Assembly: GCF_014323405.1 (NCBI RefSeq)
Contig: NZ_JACRWE010000004.1
Coordinates: 310,001 to 374,000 of the forward strand
Length of the DNA stretch: 64,000 bases
Direction: 5' to 3'
From: Romboutsia faecis
GTDB lineage: Bacteria > Bacillota > Clostridia > Peptostreptococcales > Peptostreptococcaceae
The position numbers were made by a program, and so were the translations under genes. The notes beneath the pieces were generated by a model, which worked only from the letters and a program-made list of their open reading frames with translations, did not search any database and was not told where the DNA came from. Of the stretch, positions 42,568-51,913 are shown piece by piece. The stretch's first letter is position 1. Each line of letters begins with the position of its first letter.

Positions 42568-42930
42568 ATGACAAAACCAGCAATATATCATAGTCAAGGT
42601 TATACTTGTGCAGAATCATTGATAAAATCTTACAATGAAGAACATAACACAGACATTCCAGTATCAATAGGTAGTGGAATGGGTGTAGGAATGACTGTTG
42701 GAAGTTTATGTGGAGCTGTAAATGCAGCTATAGTTATAATAGGATATCTAAAAGGTAGAGATAGCCAGCTAAGTCAAAATGAAGCTAGAAAGTATTCTAA
42801 AGAGTTAATGACGAGAGTTAGAACAAAATATAATTCTGAGTTATGTCTAGATTTAAAAAGAAGTAAAGTTGGATGTGATGAGATAATAAATTTCACATAT
42901 GATGCTTTAAATGAAGTATTAGGAAATTAG
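42568..42930 (+). CDS. C_GCAxxG_C_C-family redox protein
   Basis: I start at ATG 42568, 8 nt after GAAAGGG; GTG 42559 overlaps that site. The 120-aa protein follows the family pattern: YTCAESL, then GSGMGVGMTVGSLCGAVNAAIVIIG, then SELCLDLKRSKVGCDEII, giving spaced cysteines able to bind a metal cluster or form disulfides. The family is described as redox-active and often sits with electron-transfer genes; its reaction is not established. It is monocistronic. Confidence 0.82.
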   Translation: MTKPAIYHSQGYTCAESLIKSYNEEHNTDIPVSIGSGMGVGMTVGSLCGAVNAAIVIIGYLKGRDSQLSQNEARKYSKELMTRVRTKYNSELCLDLKRSKVGCDEIINFTYDALNEVLGN

Positions 42931-42940
42931 GATTAATAAG

Positions 42941-42984
42941 AAAGTATTTCAATATCGTATTAATATATTGAGGTACTTTTTTTA
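42941..42984 (+). terminator. Terminator of the redox-protein gene
   Basis: AAAGTATTTCAATAT (42941-42955) pairs with ATATTGAGGTACTTT (42965-42979) using two G-T pairs, then a T-run. Confidence 0.78.
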
Positions 42985-43050
42985 TATACAAATTTAGTAA
43001 ATTTAATAGTAAGTTGAAGTAAAATCTATAAACATGGCAATAATCATATT

Positions 43051-44142
43051 ATGAAAAAAATAAGAATAATACAATATTTGATAATAGCTTTAATGGTAGT
43101 TTTTGTTGGATGTAATAAGTCTAGACATGAGGCTATAAAAGAAATTTTAAATGAAATGACGTTGGAAGAAAAAATAGGGCAAATGTTATTAGTTGGATTT
43201 AATGGAATTTCTGTAAATAATGAATTAAGTACACTAATTAAAGATGAAAAGGTAGGAGGTCTAATATTATTTAAGGAGAATATAGAAACATCTTCACAAT
43301 TAAAATCATTACTAGAAGATATTAGTAAGCTAAATACAAGCATTCCATTGTTTATATCTATTGATGAAGAAGGTGGTAGAGTTAGTAGACTTCCAGACGA
43401 TATAAATAAATTTCCAAGCGCTTCTGAAGTTGGTTCTAAAGATGATAAAGAATATGCTTATGAGAATGGAAGAAAAATGGGTGAAGTACTAAGTAAATAT
43501 GGTATTAATATGGACTTTGCACCTGTACTAGATATTTATAGCAATACTAAAAATACAGTGATAGGAAATAGAGCTTTTGGAAATAATGAAGAAATTGTAT
43601 CAACTATGGGAATAGAAATGATGAAAGGATTACAGGATGAAAATATAATAGCTTGCGTAAAACACTTCCCAGGACATGGAGATACTGAGGTAGATTCACA
43701 TGTAGGCTTACCTATAGTATATAAAACTTTAGAAGAACTTGAAAAATTTGAATTTATACCTTTTAAAAAGGCAATAGAAAATAATTGTGATGTGGTAATG
43801 GTATCACATATTGTTTTAAATGAAATTGATAGCAAAAATCCTTCTTCATTGTCTAAAGCTGTAATAAGCGGTTTGCTTAGAGAAAATTTAGGATTTGACA
43901 ATGTTGTAATAACTGATGATATGAATATGTCAGCTATAACGAACACTATAAGTGTAGAGAAAGCAAGTATAGAAAGTATAAAAGCGGGAAGTGATATTAT
44001 TTTAATAGGAGGAGGGCTAGATACAATAACATCCGTTATTAGAGAAATTGAGTTATCTATAAAAAATGGAGATTTAAGTGAAGATAGAATAGATGAAAGT
44101 GTTTATAGAATTTTAGAATTAAAGAGTAAATATTTACGATAA
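43051..44142 (+). CDS. GH3 beta-N-acetylhexosaminidase lipoprotein (NagZ-like)
   Basis: The 363-aa protein has a lipoprotein signal (VVFVGCNKS, Cys21) and a GH3 N-terminal TIM barrel: IGQMLLVGF, SIDEEGGRVSRL, the His/Asp dyad loop KHFPGHGDTEVDSH, and ITDDMNMSAI with the nucleophile Asp289 or Asp290. NagZ-type enzymes release N-acetylglucosamine from peptidoglycan fragments; the lipid anchor places it outside the membrane, for wall turnover or recycling. The ribosome site is poor, so translation may be low. Some GH3 NagZ proteins have an extra C-terminal domain; this one does not. Confidence 0.9.
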   Translation: MKKIRIIQYLIIALMVVFVGCNKSRHEAIKEILNEMTLEEKIGQMLLVGFNGISVNNELSTLIKDEKVGGLILFKENIETSSQLKSLLEDISKLNTSIPLFISIDEEGGRVSRLPDDINKFPSASEVGSKDDKEYAYENGRKMGEVLSKYGINMDFAPVLDIYSNTKNTVIGNRAFGNNEEIVSTMGIEMMKGLQDENIIACVKHFPGHGDTEVDSHVGLPIVYKTLEELEKFEFIPFKKAIENNCDVVMVSHIVLNEIDSKNPSSLSKAVISGLLRENLGFDNVVITDDMNMSAITNTISVEKASIESIKAGSDIILIGGGLDTITSVIREIELSIKNGDLSEDRIDESVYRILELKSKYLR

Positions 44143-44158
44143 AGTAAGTATTTTAAGA

Positions 44159-44187
44159 TTGATTTAAGATAGAAGTGCTACTATATT
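44159..44187 (+). promoter_or_regulatory. Candidate promoter of the DUF4353-type lipoprotein gene
   Basis: TTGATT (44159-44164) and TATATT (44182-44187) with a 17-bp spacer, about 115 bp ahead of the start codon. Confidence 0.45.
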
Positions 44188-44303
44188 TTAAAGCTAAGAT
44201 GTTAAGTAAAAACAACTTTAAACTTATTAGCAAATAAGAAATAATTCATAAGCTTAATATATTAAAATAAGCCAAGTTGATAATTATAGTAGGAGGAATA
44301 GAC

Positions 44304-46244
44304 ATGAATAAAAGACTTATATCAATCATATCGATATTTTCTTTATGTGTATCAATTACAGGATGCTCAAATAAAAGTAATGATTCATCTAGTAATTCTA
44401 CAAAGAATTCACAAATAACAACAACTTCACCAAAAAGTGAATCAATAGGAGATATAGATACATATATAAAGCTATCAGATGATAATACAGCAGTAGAAGG
44501 TGAAGGAGTAACTATTGAAAATAATATTATTACTATTACAAATGCAGGAACTTATAGTATAAGCGGTAGTTTAAGTAATGGACAAATAATCATTAATACA
44601 AATAAAGAAGAAAAGACCTATATTCTTTTAGATGATGCTAATATTACATGCTCTAATAGTGCAGCTATTAATGTTATAAGCTCTAAAAAAACAGTTATTG
44701 CTTTAGCAGATGGTACAGAAAATTATATAAAAGATGGTACAGAGTATGTTTTTGAAGATGAAACTACAGACGAACCCAATGCAGCTATATTTAGTAAAGA
44801 AGATTTAACTTTTATAGGAACAGGATCTTTAGAGGTAAGTGGAAATTATGATAGAGCTATCGTAAGTAAAGATGATTTAGTAATACAAAATGGAAATATA
44901 AATGTTACTTCAGTTGGAGATGCATTAAGAGGTAAGGATTCTGTAGTTGTAACTGGCGGAAATATAACTATAAATGCAGGTGGAGATGGAATTAAATCTA
45001 ACAATACTGAAGATACATCAAAAGGATATGTATCCATAGAAGGTGGAAAGCTAGATATTACAGCAGGTCAAGATGGAATACAAGGAGAAACTAATACTTT
45101 AATTAAGGATGGAGATATAAAAATTTCTTCTGGAGGAGGAAGTGCCAATAGTAGTAGTGATAAGAATAATCAAGAATGGGGTAACTGGGGAGGAAGATCA
45201 GATCAGATACCTAAAAGGCCAAACGAGCAAACTACTCCGACAGAAAATACAGATACATCTGAAGAATCTACTAGTGCAAAGGGTATTAAAGCAGGTGTAA
45301 ACATAACTATAGATGGAGGTACTATGGATATAGATTCATCAGATGACTCAATCCACTCAAATGACAGTTTAGTGATAAATAGCGGTACTATAAATATGTC
45401 TTCAGGAGATGATGGAATACATTCAGATTCTACTTTAGAAATTAATGGTGGGAATATAAATGTAACTAAGTCATATGAAGGAATAGAAAGTGAAGTTATA
45501 ACTATTAATTATGGGAAAATACATGTAGTAGCAAGTGATGATGGCATGAATGCAGCTGGAGGAAATGATGGTTCTTCAACGAATGGTAGACCAGGTCAAA
45601 ATAATTTTGATTCTGAGGATAATGGAGCAATAAATATTAATGGAGGATATATTGTAGTAGATGCAGATGGAGATGGAATAGATTCAAATGGTAATATAGA
45701 AATGAATGATGGAGTTGTTATCGTAAATGGACCAACTAATGGTGGAAATGGAGCATTGGATTATGATGGAAGATTTAATATATCAGGAGGAACTTTAGTA
45801 GCATCAGGAAGTTTAGGCATGGTTCAAACCCCTAGTGATTCATCAAGTCAAAACTCTTTAAATATTAGTGTATCGCAGCAAGGTGCTAATTCTATAATAC
45901 ATGTTGAAGATGAAAGTGGAAACGATGTATTAACATTTGCACCATCAAAAAATTATCAATCTATTGTAGTATCTTCTCCAGAAATAAAATCTAACTCGAC
46001 ATATAAAGTTTATGTAGGAGGAAGCTCAACAGGAACTCAAAGTGATGGATTATACTCAGGAGGAACGTATAGCAAGGGAAATGAAGTTGGAAGTTCTACA
46101 GTATCAAGTAGTATAACAAGTATTGCTCAAGATGGAGTTTCATCAGGTGAAAGTATGGGAATGCCTGGAGGAGGCAGAGGTGGAAACAAAGGTAATATTC
46201 AAAGTGCACCTCAAAGTAATGTACGAAACGAAAATATACAATAA
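44304..46244 (+). CDS. Repeat-rich carbohydrate-binding-domain (DUF4353-like) lipoprotein
   Basis: The start is ATG 44304 behind AGGAGGAA; ATA/ATG sites upstream are not used. The 646-aa protein has a lipobox ITGCSNK and a Ser/Asn-rich linker, then a long series of short beta-strand turns such as VTGGNITINAGGDGIKSN, SIEGGKLDITAGQDGIQG, INSGTINMSSGDDGIHS and INGGNINVTKSYEGIES. The G-x-I/D-G-I pattern at 18-24-residue spacing indicates a right-handed beta-helix or similar solenoid. Ca2+-binding-like DGDGID appears late. Related proteins co-occur with CotH, VTC and DUF4956 genes; two of those lie 7-8 kb downstream. The C-terminus is Gly/Ser-rich. Exact function unknown. Confidence 0.8.
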   Translation: MNKRLISIISIFSLCVSITGCSNKSNDSSSNSTKNSQITTTSPKSESIGDIDTYIKLSDDNTAVEGEGVTIENNIITITNAGTYSISGSLSNGQIIINTNKEEKTYILLDDANITCSNSAAINVISSKKTVIALADGTENYIKDGTEYVFEDETTDEPNAAIFSKEDLTFIGTGSLEVSGNYDRAIVSKDDLVIQNGNINVTSVGDALRGKDSVVVTGGNITINAGGDGIKSNNTEDTSKGYVSIEGGKLDITAGQDGIQGETNTLIKDGDIKISSGGGSANSSSDKNNQEWGNWGGRSDQIPKRPNEQTTPTENTDTSEESTSAKGIKAGVNITIDGGTMDIDSSDDSIHSNDSLVINSGTINMSSGDDGIHSDSTLEINGGNINVTKSYEGIESEVITINYGKIHVVASDDGMNAAGGNDGSSTNGRPGQNNFDSEDNGAININGGYIVVDADGDGIDSNGNIEMNDGVVIVNGPTNGGNGALDYDGRFNISGGTLVASGSLGMVQTPSDSSSQNSLNISVSQQGANSIIHVEDESGNDVLTFAPSKNYQSIVVSSPEIKSNSTYKVYVGGSSTGTQSDGLYSGGTYSKGNEVGSSTVSSSITSIAQDGVSSGESMGMPGGGRGGNKGNIQSAPQSNVRNENIQ

Positions 46245-46275
46245 GTAAATTAAACTATAAGATATAAAATTTATG

Positions 46276-46368
46276 CTCAGTATAATAATATAAATTTACT
46301 CACATTAGCAAAATAAACGGTATATGTTGGTAAATTTAAATATTATGCTGAGTATTTTTATTGTTTTA
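46276..46368 (+). terminator. Long-stem terminator of the repeat-lipoprotein gene
   Basis: CTCAG...AAATTTAC (46276-46299) pairs with GTAAATTT...CTGAG (46330-46352) nearly throughout, followed by TATTTTTATTGTTTT. Confidence 0.7.
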
Positions 46369-46392
46369 TAAAGTATAAAATAAAAAAAGTAT

Positions 46393-46430
46393 TGTATTAT
46401 AAGTGTATTATAATTATAATACACTTATAA
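46393..46430 (+). promoter_or_regulatory. YtrA-type promoter covered by a 34-bp perfect palindrome
   Basis: TTGTAT (46393-46398), 16 bp, TATAAT (46415-46420). The span 46397-46430 is a perfect palindrome with halves TTATAAGTGTATTATAA and its complement. AGTGTA/TACACT arms resemble operators of YtrA-subfamily GntR regulators such as the one encoded next. Confidence 0.72.
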
Positions 46431-46471
46431 GGTGTACTACTGATATAGTACAGTAATACGGAGGTGAAATA

Positions 46472-46828
46472 ATGAATTTTATACCTAATGACAGAGAACC
46501 TGTATATATTCAAATAGTTAGATATATGAAACAACAGGTGGTTAATGGAAGTTTAAGTCCTGGGGATGCAATCCCATCAAGACGAGAAATGGCAGTAAGT
46601 ATAAAAGTAAATCCAAATACTGTTCAAAAAGCATATAAGGAGATGGAGGATATGGGGATTATAAATACAGCAAGAAATTATCAAAGTACAATAACAACTG
46701 ATGTAAATATAATAAACGATATAAAACAAAATTTAATCGATGAATCGATGGAGCTATTTATAGAAAGTATGAAAGCTATAAATGTAGATAAAGAAGAAAT
46801 TATAAAAATTATAAATGATAGATACTAG
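46472..46828 (+). CDS. YtrA-subfamily GntR regulator
   Basis: The 118-aa protein has only the winged helix (EPVYIQIVRYMKQQVVNGSLSPGDAIPSRREMAVSIKVNPNTVQKAYKEMEDMGII in overlapping parts) plus a short C-terminal dimerisation helix pair, the size and layout of YtrA. YtrA-type repressors control the ABC transporter genes beside them and respond to cell-wall-active compounds. CGGAGGTG precedes the ATG, and the palindromic operator lies at its promoter. The ATPase gene follows after 9 bp. Confidence 0.9.
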   Translation: MNFIPNDREPVYIQIVRYMKQQVVNGSLSPGDAIPSRREMAVSIKVNPNTVQKAYKEMEDMGIINTARNYQSTITTDVNIINDIKQNLIDESMELFIESMKAINVDKEEIIKIINDRY

Positions 46829-46837
46829 GGGGACTTT

Positions 46838-47530
46838 ATGATAGAGGTAAAAAATGTTGTAAAGATATATAAAAGAACAAAAGCTCTTGATAATATATCA
46901 TTTAATATACATGAAGGAAAAATAACATGTATATTAGGAACAAACGGAGTAGGAAAATCCACAATACTAAAGGCTATATCAGGTCTAGTAAAGTTAGATA
47001 AGGGAGAAATATTAATAGATGGAGAAGCTATAAGTAACAAAATATATGATAAATTAGCTTTTGTTCCAGATATAGATATACATTTTCCACAGCTAAATAT
47101 AAAAGAAACATTTGAATTTATGAGCGTATTTTATAAACATTGGAATAATGAAAAAGCTTATGAAATGCTTAAGAACTTTAATATAACGGATGATAAAAAA
47201 ATATCTAATTTATCAAAAGGAAATAAAGCAAGAATAAAAATAATCTTAGGTTTTGCTCAAGAATCAAAATATATTTTACTAGATGAGCCATTCTCTGGTA
47301 TTGATATATTTAAAAGAGAAGAAATCATAAAAATGATGGTAAGATATATGACTGATGAACAAAGTATAGTAATTACAACTCATGAAATACCAGAAATAGA
47401 AATGATTGTAGATGATGTAATATTTATAAACAATGGAAAATTAGTATGTGAATTTAATGCCGAAGAAGCTAGGGAAAAAGAAGGAATGTCTATTGTAGAT
47501 AAAATGAGGGAGGTATATAGGGATGAATAA
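46838..47530 (+). CDS. ABC transporter ATPase of the YtrA-type operon
   Basis: The 230-aa ATPase has Walker A GTNGVGKST, a signature LSKGNKARI in place of LSGGQ (a variant common in this subfamily), Walker B ILLDEPFSGID and the H-loop TTHEIPEIE. It overlaps the next gene by 8 bp, so the two are coupled. With the permease it probably expels or responds to lipophilic or peptide antibiotics, by analogy with ytr and related operons; no substrate is shown here. Confidence 0.9.
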   Translation: MIEVKNVVKIYKRTKALDNISFNIHEGKITCILGTNGVGKSTILKAISGLVKLDKGEILIDGEAISNKIYDKLAFVPDIDIHFPQLNIKETFEFMSVFYKHWNNEKAYEMLKNFNITDDKKISNLSKGNKARIKIILGFAQESKYILLDEPFSGIDIFKREEIIKMMVRYMTDEQSIVITTHEIPEIEMIVDDVIFINNGKLVCEFNAEEAREKEGMSIVDKMREVYRDE

Positions 47531-48341
47531 AATATTTACTTTATACGATATAGAGTTTAAGAGAATATATAAATTATATTTCAGTATGCTCTTTGCATTT
47601 ATTGCTTTTAATGTAGGTGTAGTAGTAGCAGGGTTAATCAATGTAGTGTTTAAAGTATCTGCAAGACTTGAAACTAACAAGAGTATTCAAATTTTACAAA
47701 AAGCATCATCAGCTAGAATTATAAGGGAAGATGTGATGGGTGACATATTTACTATTATGTGTATGGCCTTTATAGTTGCAATTGTGATATGTTTACTTTA
47801 TGCATTTGTAATTTGGTACAGAGATTTTTTAGGAAAAAGCAAAACTGCATATACACTTTTTATGTTACCAAATAATAAATTTGATATGTATATAGCAAAA
47901 TTAATTACCATTGTATTTCTTATATATGGGGTAATAATTGCACAATTTTTATCTTGGATAATATCTGCATTTATAGTAACTTCATTAACATCAGTAACAT
48001 TAAGTCAAATTATATATATTTTGCAAGGTAGACTATCGCTTAGTTTACTAGGATTTATGCAATTTGATGGTATTTCATTCATTATGATAAATATAATAGG
48101 TACAATAATTTCGGTGATTATTATATTTACAGGAATAATAATTCAAAAGTCATTTAAAAAAATAGGTATATTACTTGGAATAGGATATATAGTTATTTTT
48201 TGTATGATTAACTTATATGTGATAGCTTATAAATCATTCAGCGGTCAATTATTAATGTATCAAACTGCATATTACTTAATGACAGCGTTAGTATCAATGG
48301 GAATATCATATAAGCTTTTAAATAAAAAGATATATCTTTAG
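47523..48341 (+). CDS. ABC-2-type membrane subunit of the YtrA-type operon
   Basis: The 272-aa protein has six to seven hydrophobic segments (for example MLFAFIAFNVGVVVAGLINVV and IMCMAFIVAIVICLLYAFVIW, in parts) with a large cytoplasmic loop after the first, the ABC-2 layout. It is the partner of the ATPase whose 3' end it overlaps. TACGAT and GAGGGAGGT lie ahead of the start. The sequence resembles YtrC/YtrD-like permeases only loosely, so only the general role is assigned. Confidence 0.8.
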   Translation: MNKIFTLYDIEFKRIYKLYFSMLFAFIAFNVGVVVAGLINVVFKVSARLETNKSIQILQKASSARIIREDVMGDIFTIMCMAFIVAIVICLLYAFVIWYRDFLGKSKTAYTLFMLPNNKFDMYIAKLITIVFLIYGVIIAQFLSWIISAFIVTSLTSVTLSQIIYILQGRLSLSLLGFMQFDGISFIMINIIGTIISVIIIFTGIIIQKSFKKIGILLGIGYIVIFCMINLYVIAYKSFSGQLLMYQTAYYLMTALVSMGISYKLLNKKIYL

Positions 48342-48354
48342 GGGGGGAATATAT

Positions 48355-49626
48355 ATGAAATTAAAATCGTCAAGAATGATTCTTGCAGGCTCAATAATAA
48401 CAATGATAGGTTTAAGCATTTTTATGTGCATGAATGATAAAGAAAAAATTAAAATTGAAGAATTAAAAGGCAGTAAATCTGCATTAGAGAATGTAAATAT
48501 AATTTTCCAAAATATTCAAAATTCATATAAAACAACAAAAACCACAATAAGTAAAGATGGAATTAATGAGGATAAATTTGCGACAACTACACCAAATAGA
48601 TTTAGTGATATACAAGATTTAATAACTAATAAGGATATGTTGAATTATTCACAAGGAATGAATGGAACGTATCAGTACGATAATTATGTAGGGATAGTGA
48701 GTGTAGGTATAGATTATTCAGAGGAAAATTCTAATGATGAAAAAAAAGAATTAGTAGCAACAGTAATGGAAGAGAATATAGATACTAAAGATATTAAAAA
48801 TTATACAATAAAACTAGGTACATATTTTAAAAATGATACAGATAATGGTGTATCAACAAATACTGTTCCTATTAAATATAAAGATGATTTATACATAGTA
48901 GTTGGAGTAGATATAGAAAACTATGCTAATGTTAATAAATATGAAAATCAAACTGAAGAATCAAGAATATATGTATACAAATTAGATCTAGATAATGAAA
49001 GTTCAGAACATATATTAACTAAGACACTTAGCAAAGATGGAGAGTCAAATATTTCATACAATATTTCGTTTGCTAAGGATAATACAGCTTATTTTGTAAA
49101 TAGATTATATAGTAAAAGTGATAAAAATGAAACTGAAACAACATTTCAATTATTATCATTTGATTTAGAAACAAGAAGGTTTGATACTTTAGAATTAGGA
49201 AAAAATACAGATGAAGATGGGCTATGGGAAATACATAAATATTATTTAATAGAGGACAAGGTGTATCTTATATATGACTATGAGGCAGGAGAAAAATTTA
49301 ATATATATGAAATGGAAATTGACTTAAATACTAATGAAATAGTTAATGAAAAAGTAGCATATACATTAGATTTTGATTATAATAAAAATACTAATGATAT
49401 GGGATATAGTATAGATCATATTAGATATGTAGATAATAAATTATTTATATCTATTGCAACTCAAAAGTATATAGAATCATCATGGAGCAGTACAGGAGAA
49501 ATATCAAAATACTTATACGTGATAGATAGAAATAGTAAGAAAACTTTATATGCAGTAAAAGGAAATACTGAAAATAATGAAAATCATGTATATGATGGAA
49601 ATATAAGTTTAAGTATTGTGAAATAA
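48355..49626 (+). CDS. Unrecognised membrane-anchored extracytoplasmic protein in the YtrA-type operon
   Basis: I do not recognise this 423-aa protein. Residues 7-24 (RMILAGSIITMIGLSIFM) form one N-terminal helix; the following residue CMND is not a good lipobox. The rest is hydrophilic, Asn/Lys/Glu-rich, with repeating beta-strand-like phrases such as VYKLDLDN, FQLLSFDLETRRF, IYEMEIDLNTNEI and LYVIDRNSKK, suggesting a beta-propeller-like fold facing outward. It lies 13 bp after the permease with GGGGGGGAA and before a terminator, so it probably works with the ABC complex, perhaps as a sensor or ligand-binding part. Confidence 0.6.
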   Translation: MKLKSSRMILAGSIITMIGLSIFMCMNDKEKIKIEELKGSKSALENVNIIFQNIQNSYKTTKTTISKDGINEDKFATTTPNRFSDIQDLITNKDMLNYSQGMNGTYQYDNYVGIVSVGIDYSEENSNDEKKELVATVMEENIDTKDIKNYTIKLGTYFKNDTDNGVSTNTVPIKYKDDLYIVVGVDIENYANVNKYENQTEESRIYVYKLDLDNESSEHILTKTLSKDGESNISYNISFAKDNTAYFVNRLYSKSDKNETETTFQLLSFDLETRRFDTLELGKNTDEDGLWEIHKYYLIEDKVYLIYDYEAGEKFNIYEMEIDLNTNEIVNEKVAYTLDFDYNKNTNDMGYSIDHIRYVDNKLFISIATQKYIESSWSSTGEISKYLYVIDRNSKKTLYAVKGNTENNENHVYDGNISLSIVK

Positions 49627-49630
49627 TAGA

Positions 49631-49670
49631 AAAACTACCTATATAAAATATTATATAGGTAGTTTTATAT
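49631..49670. terminator. Bidirectional terminator between the ABC operon and the minus-strand exporter gene
   Basis: AAAACTACCTATATAA (49631-49646) pairs perfectly with 49651-49666 over a 4-nt loop; T-rich tails on both strands. Confidence 0.88.
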
Positions 49671-49673
49671 TAT

Positions 49674-50651
49674 TTATAAATTATAAAAGTAATTATCTCT
49701 AAGAGTTTGAGCATTTTTACGATTAACTAAAAACTTTTTTAATTCAGTTAAACATAAAAATAAAATAGCCCTATCTTCAAATTCAATTCTATCAATTGGT
49801 AGTGGTTCATTTTTCATATTATTCATAAGCCTATTTAATTCATCTAAAAGGGCATTTACAGTTTCAGCCTCAAAAGCAGTATGACCAATTTTATGTATAA
49901 AAGCAGAAATAATATGACCTTGAGGTGGAGTTGAACTTAATTGAGATACATAGTCATATAAGTTTTCTAATATATCTCTTTGACTTTTAATAATTTCCAT
50001 ATGATCTAAGAAAAACTTAGTATCACTTAGTAAATTATTATTCATATTTTCATAAGCTGCAGAAATACTATTACTGATAAGTTTATTTAATGTATATAAA
50101 TCTTTATTATAATTGCTATCTTTATTAGGATTTACAATTAAATCAGCAATATCTATAAGAACAGAACTTACTTCTTCTTGCATTCTTCTTTGGCCTTCAT
50201 AAATTTTATTAATATTCGATGGAATGTATAAATTAATTATAACTCCAATTCCAGCACCAATTATAAATAAACCAGATTCATTTAAAATCCAATGGATAGA
50301 TACTTCACCTTGAAGAAAATAATGTGAAGCAATAACAACACACATAGCAATTACATCTTGTATTTTAAATATAAAACAAAGGCTTATAATTATTAAAATA
50401 TACAATGCGAATGCATATAAATGATATCCTAAAATATTAAAGCATAAGTATGAAAATATAGTACATAAAACAAATCCATAGATTTTTCCCAGAGTACCTT
50501 TAAGAGTCTCTTTTTTTGTATTCTTTACTGTTAGCAATGTAATAACTCCTGCAACAGTAGAGTATTCTAGATTTAACATCCAAGCAATAAAAATAGCTAG
50601 GGAACTTCCAAATGACAATTTTATTACCTTAAGTGCATTAGTTTTATTCAA
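49674..50651 (-). CDS. Aromatic-acid-exporter family (YqjA/FUSC-like) membrane protein
   Basis: The 325-aa protein has five to six N-terminal helices (ALKVIKLSFGSSLAIFIAWML, TVAGVITLLTVKNTKKETLKGT, and further), then a cytoplasmic helical domain of about 180 residues. The N-terminal TVAGV...T..T/..RxxG pattern is typical of ArAE_1/FUSC half-size proteins such as Bacillus YqjA. A substrate cannot be assigned. GGGGGTT precedes the start on the minus strand. It is 60 bp downstream of the sensor kinase gene and may or may not be cotranscribed. Confidence 0.78.
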   Translation of the reverse strand: MNKTNALKVIKLSFGSSLAIFIAWMLNLEYSTVAGVITLLTVKNTKKETLKGTLGKIYGFVLCTIFSYLCFNILGYHLYAFALYILIIISLCFIFKIQDVIAMCVVIASHYFLQGEVSIHWILNESGLFIIGAGIGVIINLYIPSNINKIYEGQRRMQEEVSSVLIDIADLIVNPNKDSNYNKDLYTLNKLISNSISAAYENMNNNLLSDTKFFLDHMEIIKSQRDILENLYDYVSQLSSTPPQGHIISAFIHKIGHTAFEAETVNALLDELNRLMNNMKNEPLPIDRIEFEDRAILFLCLTELKKFLVNRKNAQTLRDNYFYNL

Positions 50652-50711
50652 TTATAAAACCCCCTATGTATTATTTTACTAAAAAGTATTTTAACATAAT
50701 TCTTAGAGATT

Positions 50712-51911
50712 TTAAAAGCTAATAGGAAATTCTACAAAAAATGTTGTATCACTATCAATTGTACTTTTAGCGTATATATTGCCTTTGTGCTGTTCAACTA
50801 TGGATTTTGCAATAGAAAGACCTAATCCATAACCACCGGTTTCTCTTACCCTAGAGCTATCAACTCTGTAGAATCTTTCAAAGATTTTTTCAATATGTTC
50901 TGAAGATATACCATTACCTGTATTTTTTACAGATAACTTAACCGTATTCTTATCCAAGACTAAATTTACATGAATACTACCTTTATTATTAGTATGTTTG
51001 ATAGCGTTATCCATAATTATACTAAATAATTTTTTTATACTTTCTTTATCTCCAGTGATAAAAATATCATTATCTATTTTAGTATATAATTTTATTCCAT
51101 TTTCATAAATTATAGCATCGAATTGTAAAATCATACTTTCAATTATTTTACTTATATTAATAGAAGAGAATATAAGTGTATTTTTCTCTGTATCTAACTT
51201 TGCTAGAGATAGCATTTCATTAACTAGTTCAGACATTCTATCAGTCTGTAAGTTTATATAATTAATCCATTTACGTTGATTTTTTACAGTATCCTCAGGA
51301 TTACTAAGTACTAAAGATGTATTAGTTTTTATTATAGTTAATGGAGTTTTTAATTCATGAGACGCATCAGCTATAAATTGCTTTTGCTTTTCAAAAACCT
51401 CTTTTATAGGTTTAATACTTTTATTAGTAAGATACATGCTGATAATAAGCAATGCTATTAAACTTATTGACCCAACAGAAATAAATATTTTTAAAAGAGA
51501 TAGTTTAAAGTTCTCTTGATAAGATATATTTAAAAATACGATTTTTGTAGTTGTATAACTTGTTTTTTTTAAGTATACATATGGTTCTTGGTTAATATTA
51601 ATTTTAGAGGAATCCTTTTTATTATTTAAAATTTTATTAATTGCATTTTGTAAATCGTTAGTATTAACATTAAGATTGAAAGAAATAAATTTTTTTATTA
51701 TATTTCCGTTATCATCAACATCGACCATTATATTACTAGTGTTTGGTCTAGGTTTATGACTATCAATCATTAAAGCATTAAGAGAACCGTTAGTTTCCCT
51801 ATTCATACTTTCATTAGTCATAAAATATAAAGTTCCAAAAATACTTATAAATACAACTGTTAATAAACTCATATTTATTAGTACAAATTTTAGCTTAAGT
51901 TTATCAAACAT
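50712..51911 (-). CDS. Sensor histidine kinase of a two-component system
   Basis: The 399-aa kinase has two membrane helices (about 8-30 and 135-160) flanking a small extracytoplasmic domain of about 100 residues, no evident HAMP, the H-box IADASHELKTPLTIIK, and HATPase boxes IMDNAIKHT, NTGNGIS and GYGLGLSIA. It starts 2 bp after the stop of the response regulator gene, so the pair is coupled. This CiaH/ArlS-like layout senses envelope signals; the trigger is unknown. Confidence 0.92.
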   Translation of the reverse strand: MFDKLKLKFVLINMSLLTVVFISIFGTLYFMTNESMNRETNGSLNALMIDSHKPRPNTSNIMVDVDDNGNIIKKFISFNLNVNTNDLQNAINKILNNKKDSSKININQEPYVYLKKTSYTTTKIVFLNISYQENFKLSLLKIFISVGSISLIALLIISMYLTNKSIKPIKEVFEKQKQFIADASHELKTPLTIIKTNTSLVLSNPEDTVKNQRKWINYINLQTDRMSELVNEMLSLAKLDTEKNTLIFSSINISKIIESMILQFDAIIYENGIKLYTKIDNDIFITGDKESIKKLFSIIMDNAIKHTNNKGSIHVNLVLDKNTVKLSVKNTGNGISSEHIEKIFERFYRVDSSRVRETGGYGLGLSIAKSIVEQHKGNIYAKSTIDSDTTFFVEFPISF

Positions 51912-51913
51912 AT

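Noticed and set aside
43536..43946. 136-codon minus-strand ORF inside the nagZ-like gene
   Set aside because: It mirrors a conserved GH3 gene, has no ribosome site, and its translation is unlike known proteins.
44900..46100. Repetitive DNA as a CRISPR-like or tandem-repeat array
   Set aside because: The repetition is at protein level (solenoid turns) with varied codons; no regular DNA repeat and spacer pattern.
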